From assembly GCA_005406025.1 (NCBI GenBank), contig BGZK01000073.1:620001-684000 (forward strand): DNA of 64,000 nt, in the 5' to 3' direction. Below, piece by piece: positions 12,290 to 23,291 of the stretch. Below the pieces are notes generated by a model. The model was not told where the DNA came from and ran no database searches. It worked only from the letters and a program-made list of their open reading frames with translations. Source of the DNA: Eumeta japonica (lineage: Eukaryota > Arthropoda > Insecta > Lepidoptera > Psychidae). The stretch's first letter is position 1, and each line of letters starts with the position of its first letter. The position numbers and the translations under genes were made by a program.

Positions 12290-12495
12290 AGTAATAATGG
12301 CAGATTGATGTGCTCCGCAGGAGATGTTCCGGTGGTTCACTTCTCTGTCATCGCCCCACAACCTTATCAGCACACCCTTTCTTCCAACAGATGTCCTGTT
12401 CTCATCCAAAAGGCAACGTACTCATGACTCGTCCGCGGTCGCAAGTGTCCATGGGCGGCGGTGAATCCTGCGGCTTGCATGCTCGTTTGCCACTC
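12290..12495 (+). pseudogene. Decayed LINE 3' end (Jockey/CR1-like)
   Basis: The tail 'gcggtcgcaagtgtccatgg' plus 'gcggcggtgaatcc' and the ending 'catgctcgtttgcc' match the tail type of the LINE fragment at 26,281-26,600. The upstream part (GAGATGTTCCGGTGGTTCAC and 'caccctttcttccaac') resembles the last coding block of lepidopteran non-LTR elements but is too decayed to read as one frame. Both short plus frames here (12218-12427, 12310-12510) are remnants of this region. Confidence 0.45.
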
Positions 12496-12519
12496 AATAA
12501 TGTCATATAAAATAATGTT

Positions 12520-13344
12520 GATTGCATCTATTTGGGTTTACAAGTTGTAATATGTGGCTTAATCGTAATCAAATCCAGAACATCGGAACGGGTGTATCTG
12601 CTGCTAGACCACGGAGGTGCGGTCTCAATAGTCTTAGAGATAAGCTAGCTAGATGCTAGATTTTGAAATATTTTCTTTGATGTCTTTTAAACTATGCCTT
12701 TTTAAGTTACATAAATATTTATACTTCTAATAACACATCTATTCGTTTCACACCACATGGCACATTTGAGCGAAGTTTGTTTTTTTTATAACTTGATTTG
12801 TCTCCCTAAAATTGTTAACCTAAATCGATGTACTAAACAGCTACATTTTACGTTCAGTGGATTGAAGGCTGCGACAGACGGTTAGAGGAGCCTACAAAAG
12901 TTGCGTGTTTTCATCGGGCGCACGCGGAATCTTAAAAATGAAATGTTACAGCAATTGAAATCAATAAATGATTCTCGAATGAAATTATTTGTTTGTATAA
13001 TCAATTAATTATTTTATACTTAGATTTTGTGAATGATAAAGATGGAAAATTAAAAATTTTTTGCAACACCAAATTACAATGTATTTGATTATTAGGAACA
13101 CTGATTATTAATTTAGATATGCACATTTTTACAGTACATGCGTTTTTATTTATACAGACACTGCACTTAATGTCGCAGAATGTGAGGCGGAAGACCACAC
13201 CAGAGGTAGTCCGTCAATGATGCCCAAGTTCGGCGATTGACCTTATATTCCGACACTCGTATATTATTGGCAGTCACTAGTTCTAAGGCATGAAACTTCT
13301 AGTTGAGAACGTGGAAGAACAATTCAAAATCATGCCAGTCATAT
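12520..13344. other. Unidentified AT-rich DNA
   Basis: No gene or recognised repeat. The 65-codon minus frame 13001-13198 has no family features. Confidence 0.4.
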
Positions 13345-13346
13345 TA

Positions 13347-13916
13347 GTCTAAGGTCCTGCATTAGAAGAATGTACCCTCGTCTGTTAATCGAATCGAATA
13401 ATGTTTTACAGGCAGATAACAGTATTATAAATTTGTGAGGACAATGTCTGCCACCGCAGTCCTGCTGCTGCTGCTAACATTAATTAGTTAGTTAGTATTA
13501 TTTTTTTTGCTTTTGTTAATTGCGTATCACAAGCACAAAACTTTCGAATGTGATGTTTTATGATATGACGTTTCACACCATGTTACAAGAGGCAGCGACC
13601 TTGTGACTGCTACAGCTACCTGCAGCCAGGAGTGAACAGGTAGACAGACCGAACTTATTTTCCTCATCTGGTAATTAAAAAATATCAACACGTATGTAAA
13701 ATTTACAAAATTCTAAATATATCTATAACTGGCAGTTACCATGAAATTATTTGCAGGCTACATAAAAAAAAAAATTAATTACCTAATGTTGATAGCAGCA
13801 GGATTACGGTGGCAGACATTATTCTCACAAATTTATAATACTATTATCTGTCTGTAAAACATTCTTTGATTCAATTAATAGATGAGGGTACATTTTTCTA
13901 ATGCCGGATCTTAGAC
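13347..13916 (-). mobile_element. Foldback MITE family G, copy 1
   Basis: The first ~140 bases (from GTCTAAGGTCCTGCATTAG) are the inverted complement of the last ~140 (to CTAATGCCGGATCTTAGAC), so the element can fold into a long hairpin. Blocks such as GCAGATAACAGTATTATAAA and GGACAATGTCTGCCACCGCA are shared by both arms and by two other copies (22459-23291 and 53146-53635). The central region runs opposite to that of the other two copies. There is no transposase. Compared with the others it has a 2-base deletion after 'gcagcgacctt', which breaks a frame open in both other copies. Target duplication is unclear. Confidence 0.85.
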
Positions 13917-13970
13917 ATATATTAAATATGTCGAAGAAATTAGAACACACTTACTCTTGGTCTCGTCGTT

Positions 13971-14360
13971 TTAAACAGAAACTTGATACTTTATTTGAAA
14001 TTTTCGTATGTTGTCTGTTCTTGGAGGCTTACCAATTTGACGTCTATGATTTGGGAGGTGATCTCTCGGTCTGCCACTGACATCTCGCTCACTCTGCAGC
14101 GAGGAACCTTCTCTTTTAAGGTGTTGCACGGCTCTGGCAGCTGAAGAAGTAGCGCTCGAGAACACACGTCGCGCTTCGAATTCGCGGATGGACGGCGACT
14201 TGCTCCAGGTCTACCCAGCCTTGGCCTTGTGTCGAGAGGTTGGAGCGCATGCTTACTTAGATGTTCTAACACCTTGTTGTGCTGGCGGTGGATGACTTCA
14301 AAAGAACTATTCTTGGGTTGTCCGTCCGCCGCTTTCACGATGTACATCCTCACAGAAGTT
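13971..14360 (-). other. GC-richer segment with a 120-codon minus frame
   Basis: The minus frame 13991-14353 is unlike its neighbours in base composition and has a balanced, charged composition (it begins MRMYIVKAADGQPKNSSFEV). I recognise no domain, signal peptide or membrane segment. It follows foldback MITE copy 1 by about 75 bases. It could be an exon, a piece of a mobile element or chance; other frames of this size in the window look accidental. Confidence 0.25.
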
Positions 14361-15187
14361 TGGTATCGCGTCAGATATAAACACGGACGAATACATCGCG
14401 GTTATAATATACTAGAGAAGCTAACGGAAGCAAAAGTCTTGCTCCTTTTTAGTAAGAGTTAGAACTAAAGTTCGCTACAGTGCTAAAACATTAGTTAAGT
14501 CTAATAATCGAACTATTGACACATGCAGCGCTAGATCGCTTATAGATTTATTTATTTCATTAGGTACACAAAACATAACAATCATTGCATTGTTAGTGGA
14601 CATAAGAATTTTTTATTAGTAACAGGATTGTGATCTTAAATATGTGCACACAGCGTGCTATGCAGACAAAGATTAAGTAAGTATTTAAATAATTAAAACA
14701 TACGCAAAATATAAAGCAAAAATAATGATCGATACATGTTATTACTATATGATGTACTATTTATGTAAAAATTATAACCATGTAGATTATAGATTTCTCG
14801 CGATCAAATCGTCGTAAGCGCCAAGAATTTCACGGCGCTTACGCGTTTCGTTCAACGTAGTGTAACAACATGTCCTATTCTTGTGGGTGTTGTTATATAG
14901 CAAAAAATATTAAATCAAAGAATTTTAAGGTTTTTACGACTGATTAACAATGAAATGCTAAACCGTCACTTCTTTTAGATGTTCTCGAGTTTTTAGAGTA
15001 GTGTTTGAGAACGTAACCGGGCATTTTTAAGAGTTATTTGTGCGAGCAAAATACAACTCGTTGCAAGAGACATTCATTGGATAGTTGCGGTACAGCGCAC
15101 CGCAAAACGTAGCGCAAAATCATGCTATGAGTTGTTTTCTCTATACGTGATATTACCTCAGTGAACAAATATCACTTCATTGTCTAC
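14361..15187. other. Unidentified AT-rich DNA
   Basis: No gene or recognised repeat. A weak inverted pair, GTAAGCGCC and GGCGCTTAC (14,813-14,842), could form a small hairpin. Confidence 0.4.
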
Positions 15188-15465
15188 AGTACCCGGGCAA
15201 CCGAGCTTCGCTTGGTATTTTTTTAGTTTGCCATGGGAATATGTTAATGGGGAAAGTTGTTTATAGTAATTTCTAACTGTAAATATTTATATGTAATTAC
15301 GTAATTGCAAAGTTTACCTGCGTATTTTGCTTACTTAGCACTATCTACAGTTTAGGTCGGACAGGGCTATTTGTTTTAGAGAGCCAGTAACAGAACAACA
15401 ATGCATTTATCTCCAACTGTACTAAATAGCGATAAATAAACACGCAACGTCTAAATGTTTAGAAA
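15188..15465 (+). repeat. Dispersed repeat family F, copy 1
   Basis: Starts AGTACCCGGGCAACCGAGCT ('cttcgcttgg') and contains 'caatgcatttatctccaact' near its right end. The copy at 54,662-54,970 has the same order (AGTACCCAGGCAACTGAAC ... 'caatgcaattacctcaaaa'). The family is of a kind frequent in moth genomes, but I cannot assign it to a class. Confidence 0.5.
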
Positions 15466-16384
15466 AAAAAATTTCTCGTTTTTCTAGTGACGAAATCTTG
15501 ACGAAAAGTGCTGTGCTACGATGCCTAGATGTACGTTCTTTTATAACTTAAGAATCGTTTCACCGATCCTGATGAAAATTGGTGTTCAGTCAGAACTTAA
15601 GATTGTGCAAATAATACGTTACTCTCTGTCTGTCTCTGTATGTTCTTCTATAACTGAAGAGAGACCTCGCTCTTCAGTTATAAAATATATATAATTATAA
15701 TATACATTTTAACCAACCTTCATTAAAATTAGTGTGGAATTAGAATCTGTGATTGCAAAATGATAGGCTCTACGTTATTTTCACACACTGGATAACCATA
15801 AAAAAAATCAATATCTATGTTTTTTTATTTCTTTAGTAAACATATTCATTTGTTTTTAGGTAGTTGCGCGTGCGCGTGTATGTGTATGTGTGCTTAATCT
15901 GCTTTTCATCGGAGTTAAGGGAGGTTTGATTTTATATAAAACTTTTTATGGAGCGAAATACAACTTTGGAAAGTGGTGAGATACGTCTTTTACAATTAGG
16001 TCGAGTGAGCGGGAGTATTGTATAATATATAAAAGTTAATGTGTATTTTTATGTTTTTTTTTTTTTGCGTGCTTAAACAATTAATCAATTTACTGTAAAA
16101 CTAGCGATAGGTTGTTTTAGCAAAGGGGAAGGTTTCTGAAAAAAGAAAACTAACTACTGTCCCCGATTTTGTTTGCGTATTCGTACTGTTGGATCATAAT
16201 TATTGAACCGATCCCAAAAATTTCTTCATCAATAAGAAGCTCCTTGAGTAAAATGGACTTTCGCTCTGGCGTCATCTGCATATATCTGCTATGACAGGAT
16301 CTAAAAACTCTTCCGCTCATAAGAAGCTACACTATCTCTCAGTAACATAGCCTAAATATTATTTTGATGCCAGACCCGTTCAAA
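15466..16384. other. Unidentified AT-rich DNA
   Basis: The stretch 15,540-15,680 ('aagaatcgtttcaccgatcc', 'tctctgtctgtctctgt', then a hairpin around AACTGAAGAGAG/CTCTTCAGTT at about 15,651-15,682) looks like part of another dispersed repeat. No gene. Confidence 0.35.
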
Positions 16385-16560
16385 TCGGTAGCAGAATCGA
16401 AAGTCGAGACCGGCAGACGTCGGAATTGCGAACGGAACTAAGGACGGGATCGTGCGTGGGACTAAAATTAGAATCTAGAGCATGATCAAAATCGGCATAG
16501 GGTACAGCATCGAGTGTAGAACCCGGCGAAGGGCAAGAATCGTAGTCTACTTAAACCTAG
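16385..16560 (+). repeat. Dispersed repeat family D, copy 1
   Basis: A purine-rich, semi-repetitive segment made of variants of 'atcggaa' and 'gatcg'. It shares GGGACTAAAATTAGAA exactly with 58,619-58,634 and ATCAAAATCGG with 60,956-60,966. A related patch (GGGGTCGGAATCGGAAGCAG) occurs at 29,858-29,877. The 82-codon minus frame 16486-16734 is a by-product. Confidence 0.5.
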
Positions 16561-16859
16561 ACCGGGTTCGCAATCAAAAGCTAGACCGCGACTGTAATCG
16601 TGATTGAGGCCGTAATAGGTCCACATACAAGTTGGGAGTATTAATTCTTTGTCCACGCGGGCGGAAGCTATTTTATAATAATACATGCTACCCGATAAAG
16701 TATTATTGTTATTTTTGGCTTTGCTCTCGTCCATGGACGATACTTTTTCTCCGTGACGTTACCGGCGAGCTCGGCTGAAGCGGTTGGTATACAGTGCCTG
16801 AAAAATCGAACTGAACGTTTTGTATCCCTAATTGGAGTGCCGTAGTCTGCTTTTTCAGC

Positions 16860-16935
16860 AAAGACACAATGCTCGAGGACCTAAAGAACAGACGTCGACA
16901 ACATTTGAAGAAGAAAAGGAAGACAATATAATGTA
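16860..16935 (+). pseudogene. Possible LINE 3' tail
   Basis: Reads as a basic, lysine-rich stretch ending in a GAAGAAGAAAAGGAAG tract, resembling the 3' ends of RTE-like LINEs such as those at 30,075 (minus) and 39,000 (plus). No upstream coding block is recognisable, so this is weak. Confidence 0.2.
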
Positions 16936-17230
16936 AAAGGATTGTTGATTGATCTTGAATGTATTTTATTTCCTGAAAAAGTATGAATAAAATATTAATG
17001 ATATTATGACGATAAGAAAGACATTAAAATTGAAATTGATTAGAAAACAAGGAAATTGTATGTTATCAAAAGATTTATATTTTCATAGACATTTTAAAAG
17101 TAATGAATAACTACTATGCCCTCAGATAAGAAAGCTTTAATTAAAAAAAAAATACATTGACGACTCTATGATTTAATTCAAGAATTTTTCAATTTGTCCT
17201 CTTGTTTTTGGTGTCTATTTATTACATATA
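16936..17230. other. Unidentified AT-rich DNA
   Basis: Nothing recognised. Confidence 0.4.
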
Positions 17231-17322
17231 TTGTGATTTAATTGATTTCTGTCAACAAAAGCGTTTTAAATTTTTATTGTGATTTAATTGATTTCTGTCA
17301 ACAAAAGCGTTTTAAACTTTTA
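17231..17322. repeat. Recent tandem duplication, 46-bp unit, two copies
   Basis: A block beginning TTGTGATTTAATTGATTTCT is repeated at 17231 and 17277 with at least 40 identical bases, so the duplication is recent. Confidence 0.9.
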
Positions 17323-18274
17323 GACATACACTAGTGCTAAGTGACAAAAATTGGTATGTACTTAAAGAACAAAATACAAATTTTACTACACCAAAGTGAT
17401 TAAATAATTTTGTTACGACAAAACGTTTGCTCTTTGAATTAATAATAAATAATACAACTATTTCCAATTTTTTAATTAATTTTCTACGGTGTTTTTATCT
17501 AACTCGTTTTGTTATCTATTTGTTTGTTGCAATTTTTCGTAATTTTCTAATCAGTGTCTGCTATTGGTTAATACAATAGTAACGGGTGGATCACTGATTT
17601 TGGTGAAGATGAAATGTCATAATGTAACATGAAAGTTATTTATGACAATTTCATGTTTGAATGTTACCCACACTCAAATTTTCCGGCATAGTTTTTTTTT
17701 TATTCTAGTATTATTTCTTGCCAGTATTAAAAAAATACAAATTATTACGTGTAAAATATTATGTGCATTTAAAAGATAAAATGAGAGCATATAGGAGTTA
17801 CGAAGTTCCTCGACCACATCTGAATCATTTTTCTGTTGATTGATTGAAAAAAGAAATGTTCTTTCGGTTTAATACTAATCTCTTTTAAATATATTCTTTT
17901 AAGTTAGCACAATCTTAATTTATACCTCCAAGCAATGCCCACATCTTTATATAACTATTGCTGAGTACTTTCTTAAACTATAATCAGTGAAGCCTTCAAA
18001 ATTAACTAACCTCTTTTTTACTTTTGCCCCGGTCATTGCTCAAGAAACACCACGTGGGCTGTTCAGGTGACTGTGTGACCTTAACTATTGTCTCGCGGCG
18101 TAGGTTACGCAGCGAGATACAAATTGGATGTCAATCTTAGAAACAAACGCTCTTTCATCCACTCGCCGGCTAAGTGGTATACCCACGACAGATTTGTGTA
18201 GGTGTATGCGTTTGCGGCAAGGTAAGTTTGTCCGTTCGTATGTCGCTTAGATTATAGCGAGCCGAGCGGAAAAC
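17323..18274. other. Unidentified DNA with a possible splice donor
   Basis: AT-rich to about 18,050, then more balanced. AAG followed by GTAAGT (18,222-18,227) is a strong donor match after a CG-containing stretch (18,100-18,220), but no reading frame or partner exon supports it. Confidence 0.2.
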
Positions 18275-18450
18275 GAGCAAGTGAGCCATCAGAGATAGAT
18301 AATCACCGTCGCACATGGGCACTCGCAACCTCTAAGAAGCCACCAGTGTGTTTCCCGCCTCTCGGGAAGCATAGGATATCGGATTGATGGAAGGAGGAGA
18401 GGGGAGTGGGCCACCGGAACTCTCACTCACCGTTTCGTAGGGTCCCGATT
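18275..18450 (+). repeat. Dispersed repeat family A, copy 3
   Basis: Starts GAGTGAGCCATCAGAGATAG, includes 'gcactcgcaacctctaagaa' and ends after CCACCGGAACTCTCACTCAC. It is one of the clearest plus-strand copies. Confidence 0.75.
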
Positions 18451-19589
18451 CTGTGTGTCTAAGGACCCAGACTCTGTGTAGCCCCTGCACAGCCTAAGAC
18501 GGCACTGCTTTGTTTCTGAATGTTCGTTCTGTACAGAAAAAGAGAAAAGATTAGTTTGTTATTTAATATAATTAGTAACAGTGAAGTGCTTCGATCGTGA
18601 CGGTGGGAGGAATCGCGCCCATTGACCTTTGTATCTGTATCCGTTTAGACAGCTACTTATCTAATTCCTGATATCCTTGTACCCATAGATTCGTGGCGAG
18701 TTTCGCTGCAGCTTAGCACTGTGTTCTGACAATACCTAATTAAAATTCAAGATGACTGCCATTTGACGCCGTATCGGGACTAGCAATTAAATAAATGTCA
18801 AAGACCGACCATTTAATAGGTCTTTAAATTCTTATTTCGGTTTATTGAATCGACAGTCGTCATCAATTTATCGTCAGAAAAGATACCGAGGATCGATAAG
18901 GCGTCGGAGTTGCTTTCTACGTGTCTTTTGTATCAGATTTTGTAATTGTATGTCTCAAAATGTGAGACAAAAGTCTCAGTTGAATTTAAGTTGAAATATT
19001 TCTGATCATAACTTTTGGCGTTGAATTGAGTACATCAAGTTCATGGAGTTATCACATAAGAAATTCTACAAAACATAAATAATTTTGTAAATACAAAATC
19101 ACTTGTAAGAGAGTTTGGGCTGTTAAACAGCTTTAAGTCACTTCAGCTCTATGGATAGACGAGTTCATCAATAATTTAGCTCACTGAAAGCTATTTCACA
19201 ATAATAGTAAAACCTCTCAACAAAATGACAGGACTATGGAATTTGTCTACTGCCGATTACTAAAAACAAAGCTAAAGGAAAAATAAGGATACTGATAATT
19301 AAAAAATAAAAAAAAAACCTAAACGATAAACTGAAAAATAAACAAAAGAAAATAACGGTAAAGCATCTTTTGCCATTACTTTAGACTAGTTTTTAAGTAA
19401 CGCTAATATGTTCAGGATAAAAAAAGAATGTCTTTGGCTGCCTTTTTTAGTGTTTCTTAAAACGATTTTTTTTTTAAGTAAAAAATTAGTTTATTTTTTA
19501 GTTTCATATTTAAACAGTTGTTTTAACGATTACTTGAATAAATACCTAATACTTGTCATTGTATTTCTTCATTACCCATGACAAAACTA
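18451..19589. other. Unidentified AT-rich DNA
   Basis: No gene. A small palindrome (ATGTCTCAAAATGTGAGACA, about 18,950-18,969) and very A-rich runs (19,260-19,350). Confidence 0.4.
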
Positions 19590-19880
19590 AAGAAATCAAT
19601 AAACCAGCCAGTTCACAATCGACCGACCGGCGATTTCATACACACGGAGATAGTACCAAAGGACAGTTCGTTGCGGTTGCGGCAATCGTGTCGGTCGAGG
19701 TTGCGCAACCGAAAAACAACCTAAGGCTAATACCGATTCGTTGCTGCGATTTCAAAAGATTGACAGACAGACAGCTGCGCCGACCCTAATGAGTAACGTG
19801 ACATTGTTCCTTAAAAGAGCTACAGTGATAAATATCTTTAAACGACTTCATATTCGAGTGTAATATTAAGCAGGTAAGTT
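19590..19880 (+). other. Possible non-coding first exon ending at CAG|GTAAGT
   Basis: A CG-containing stretch (19,620-19,790, for example 'ttgcggttgcggcaatcgtg') in AT-rich surroundings is followed by a perfect splice donor CAG|GTAAGT at 19,871-19,879. This is the arrangement of an insect promoter with a 5' UTR exon. No downstream exon is identified. The 78-codon frame 19553-19789 shows no family features. Confidence 0.2.
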
Positions 19881-20633
19881 TGTTAAGACACTAAATTCAT
19901 AGAATCAAGACGGAGGTAACGGTGCAGTTTTTTTTTTGTAACTGTTATTTATAACCGTTTGTTGAATAATCAAAATGTAATTGAAAATTACGTAAACGTC
20001 TAAGGCTGCGTGATTTAAAATTTAGTTTTCTTTTAATTTGCTTTTAGAATATTCAAAACCACACACAAACTCGATGTGAAGACAGTTGAAACAAATATAA
20101 ATTAAAAAGAAAAATTGACAAAAAAAATAGTTTATTCTGGCTGATTTTGCTATTTATTTTTACGATTAAAAGTAGTTAATATTTGATAAAAACAAACAAT
20201 AGAATGTTGTTTAAAAATATTATAAATTAAATCACTCTAATATCTCACAGAATAAGAATTAACAGATAGAGGGTGACGCAATCATACAGACAGACAGAAA
20301 GTACTGCGATAACGGTGACAGTGTTGAAATGATATTGCAACCTCAAATCGGACTGCCCAGCCTGTCCATTAGGACACTTCGTATAAAAGAAGCTCGTTCA
20401 CAGTATGGGGACCGTGATCCTAAAGTCTAGACTATCACGCCAACTGGTGACTAATATTTAATACATCTTTCGGGCATAAATATTTATTCATTTTATTTAA
20501 ATAAATTTATTGGTTTTCCTTAATATTTTCGTGAATAAAATCTTGTAACGTCACAGTATATACAAATACATCACAATAGTCGGGTGATTTTTATCTTTCT
20601 TCTATGAGTAGCTGTGGTGCTCCATGGCAAATT
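19881..20633. other. Unidentified AT-rich DNA
   Basis: No gene. A small inverted pair, ACCGTGATCC...ATCACG (about 20,411-20,441), is present. Confidence 0.4.
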
Positions 20634-20792
20634 GTAGACGTATGATACGGTCAGACGTGCACTCGCCCGGAGTACGACCGCAATGGTCACGTTGACTTGG
20701 CTGGTTAAATGGTACGGTACCACTATATCTGACATGTGCCCGAATTTAAATATTTCTTTAAATACCATTGATTGCTGCCGGTCGAAAACCGT
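20634..20792 (+). repeat. Dispersed repeat family B, copy 1
   Basis: Shares with 49,890-50,020 the blocks ACTCGCCCGGAGTACGACCG, 'atttctttaaataccattga' and 'ccggtcgaaaaccgt' in the same order. It stands directly left of family C copy 1. The short frames 20571-20846 and 20683-20928 come from this junction. Confidence 0.8.
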
Positions 20793-20822
20793 ACTCTTTA
20801 TTTTTTTTATATTCTTCATTTT

Positions 20823-21060
20823 TAGGGTTCCGTGCCAAAATAGCAAAAACAGAACCCTTAAGCTTCGTCATGTTCGTTCGTCCGTATGTCACAGGCATTT
20901 TATTCAAGAACTAAAGGATGTATATTGATGAAATTAATAGTGTAGGTGTCTTGTGTAAGGCGCTACTTAGTTTTGGAAGATAAATAAAAAAATAAATATT
21001 TCTAGGGGGGAAGGGGCACTCTACATGTAACTGAAGCTGAAAAAATATTTTTTTGGCGTA
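20823..21060 (-). repeat. Dispersed repeat family C, copy 1
   Basis: Begins TAGGGTTCCGTGCCAAAATA and AACAGAACCCTTAAGC, an imperfect inverted pair, then 'cgtcatgttcgttcgtccgt' and 'atgtcacagg'. It matches 59,577-59,800 through 'ggcactctacatgtaactga'. Related ends lie at 48,775 and 56,010 in the opposite orientation. The class is unknown to me; the TAGGGTTCCGT...GGAACCCT end is widespread in moth sequences. Confidence 0.75.
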
Positions 21061-21574
21061 CATCAACGTGTGGTACGTTTTTCGACAGGTCTTTTAAAAA
21101 TACTTTAAGGTTTTTAAGCTGTTTTTCTGATTATGTGAATAATTTCGGAGATAATCGCTCCGGAAGTTGCAGAAATTGTATCCCCCTCTCTATTTTCTAA
21201 ACGGCATGTCCTAAAAATATCAAAAAAAAAATGACGAAGACAACGCGTACTTTTAAAGAAAATTATTTTGAATATGTTCGGATATACTGTTTTTGAGTTA
21301 TTGACGAAAAATTGCACTTCTCAATAAAAAAACGTAAGATATGCTCTTTTGCTGATGCACCTTAGCTTACGCTAATTTAATAGTAATAGTCGGCATGCCT
21401 ACTTGTTTCTCTAATAATAGGCGACTAACTTTTCTGTTGCGGGAAACATGTAAAAAGTGTTACAACGTACTTTTTTCATCTGTAGTGCATTTCTGTGTAT
21501 TAATGGCTTCTGAAACCTATGATGAGCATGGTCCTACATGCTCTTGGCCAGTTTTTTGTAACATTTTCTAGAAG
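21061..21574. other. Unidentified DNA, possibly the rest of family C
   Basis: No gene. Part of this stretch may be the interior of family C copy 1, but I see no second copy here to prove it. Confidence 0.3.
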
Positions 21575-21820
21575 CAAACATGTAAGCTATCAGAGAGTAG
21601 GTGGTTATCGTCGCCCATTGACGCTCGTAACCCTAGGAGTCACCAGTGCGTTACCGGCCTCTTGGGTAGGACTAGGGTATCTGAGGGAGGGGAACGATAG
21701 AAAGGGAGTTGGTTGAGGGAGAGGGAGCGGGTCACCGGAACTCTCACTCACCAGATAAAATGAAACAGCGGAAGGTGCTACTTCACGTCTATATTCTGTA
21801 AGAATGTGGTGTTTCACTGA
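21575..21820 (+). repeat. Dispersed repeat family A, copy 4 (longest)
   Basis: Runs from 'gtaagctatcagagagtagg' through 'gacgctcgtaaccctaggag', the purine-rich 'gagggaggggaacgatag' block, TCACCGGAACTCTCACTCAC, and 'cacgtctatattctgtaaga' to 'atgtggtgtttcac'. It defines the family's order. The frames 21519-21716 and 21605-21817 are by-products. Confidence 0.8.
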
Positions 21821-22458
21821 TCGAGTGGACCCAGTTTTCTATTATATATAACGGAACACATCTCTAAACAGCGCAGCATTTCAAAATCTATTTAATATTT
21901 AAATACAAATTGTAACAATATTTGGCAAAGCTGTAAAATTTTGTTGCTTCAAAAAATATTACCTGTTAAAGTTTAATTAATGTTAATTGACATGTCGCTG
22001 TCATTTACGATAAGCGCGTAGTTTAAGATCCTTAATTTCATAGATGTCGCAAGTTTCATAAATAGATTGCGGGAAAAAAAATCCCTATTATTGTCTATTA
22101 CTATAAATTATTAAGATAATAATCAAATTATAACTAAAATATACCGTCTATGGATAGACCGTCAGTGCCACAAATATCAAAATGGCGGATTTTAAAGTTA
22201 ATTCAGCAACTGGAGGTAGCCTCACGCACCTTCAACATTATCTCTAAAATTACCGGTTAACTGTCAATTATGAAGTTGAAAATATATATTTTGACGTGTT
22301 TAGCTTTTAAGTTTAAGAGTTCGCAGTTAATTATTGCAAATGAGAGTTAGAAGCACACCGCTGTAATCCTCTTATTATTTACAGAAATAGTTTAGCCCAT
22401 TTTATGCATAAATTTAACACCAGGGTGCGCGAATTTCCACAGCAGTGCTGCCCCCGTA
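21821..22458. other. Unidentified AT-rich DNA
   Basis: No gene. The phrase CCCATTTTATGCATAAATTT (22,398-22,417) recurs near 50,080-50,100 as 'cccattttatggataaattt', followed in both by 'aacacca', so another dispersed repeat borders here. Confidence 0.4.
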
Positions 22459-23291
22459 GTCTAAGATCCGGCTTTAGAAAAATGTATCCTCATCTGTTAA
22501 TTGAATCAAATAATATTTTACAGGCTGATAACAGTATTATAAATTTACGAGAACGATGTCTGCCAAAGTAGTCATACTGCTATTAACATTAATTACTTAT
22601 TTTTTTTATGTAGGCTACAAATAATTTCAAGGTAACTGCCAGTTTAAATATATTTAGAATTTCGTAAACTTTAAATACGTGTTAATATTTTTTAATTGAC
22701 AGATGAGGGAAATAAGTTCGGTCTATCTACCTGTTTAGGGGCCATCCATAAATTACGTCACACGTTTTGGGGTCAATGAAATGTGACAATGCGCAACAAG
22801 CAGCAGATTAAAAATCGAAAAAATGATGTCAAATCCGAAATACGAAAACGAAAAAAGGTTTATGTCTTTTGTTTTGTCCAATATTTAAGGTATTTTGAAT
22901 AAAAAAAAAATATAAAAACTGCTGTTTTCATTTAAGTGTGACCACTTGTGACATAGACAGGGGGGGGGGGGTTTTAAAACCTTTTAATTTATGTGACGTA
23001 ATTAATGAATGGCCCCTTACACCTGGCCGCAGGTAGCTGTAGCAGTCATGAAGGTCGCTGTCTCTTGTAACATGGTGTAAAACATCATGTTCAAAAGCTT
23101 TGTACTTGTGATGTGCAATTAACATAAGAAGCAAAAAAGTTATTATTAATTAACTAACTAATTTTAGTAGCAGCAGGGCTGCGGTGGCAGACATTGTTCT
23201 CATAAATTTATAATATTGTTATCTGCCTTTAAAACATTATTTGCTTCAATTAACAGATGAGGGTACATTTTTCTAATGCCGGACCTTAGAC
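22459..23291 (+). mobile_element. Foldback MITE family G, copy 2, interrupted
   Basis: The arms (GTCTAAGATCCGGCTTTAG... and ...CTAATGCCGGACCTTAGAC) and interior match the copies at 13347-13916 and 53146-53635. A 279-bp MITE (22738-23016) is inserted in the middle. Without it and its 3-base target duplication the element is about 551 bases. The minus frame 22928-23134 crosses the insert boundary; its first half aligns in frame with minus frame 53224-53469. Confidence 0.85.
22738..23016. mobile_element. PIF/Harbinger-like MITE nested in a foldback MITE
   Basis: Ends are inverted: GGGGCCATCCATAAATTACG at the left, and the complement of a closely similar sequence (TTAATGAATGGCCCC) at the right. 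TTA flanks both sides (22735-22737, 23017-23019). Removing the insert and one TTA restores CCTGTTTACACCTGG, which aligns with CCTGTTCACTCCTGG of the uninterrupted copies. A 3-base TTA/TAA duplication with G/C-rich termini is typical of PIF/Harbinger elements. There is no transposase inside. A 90-bp relative lies at 42022-42111. Confidence 0.8.
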
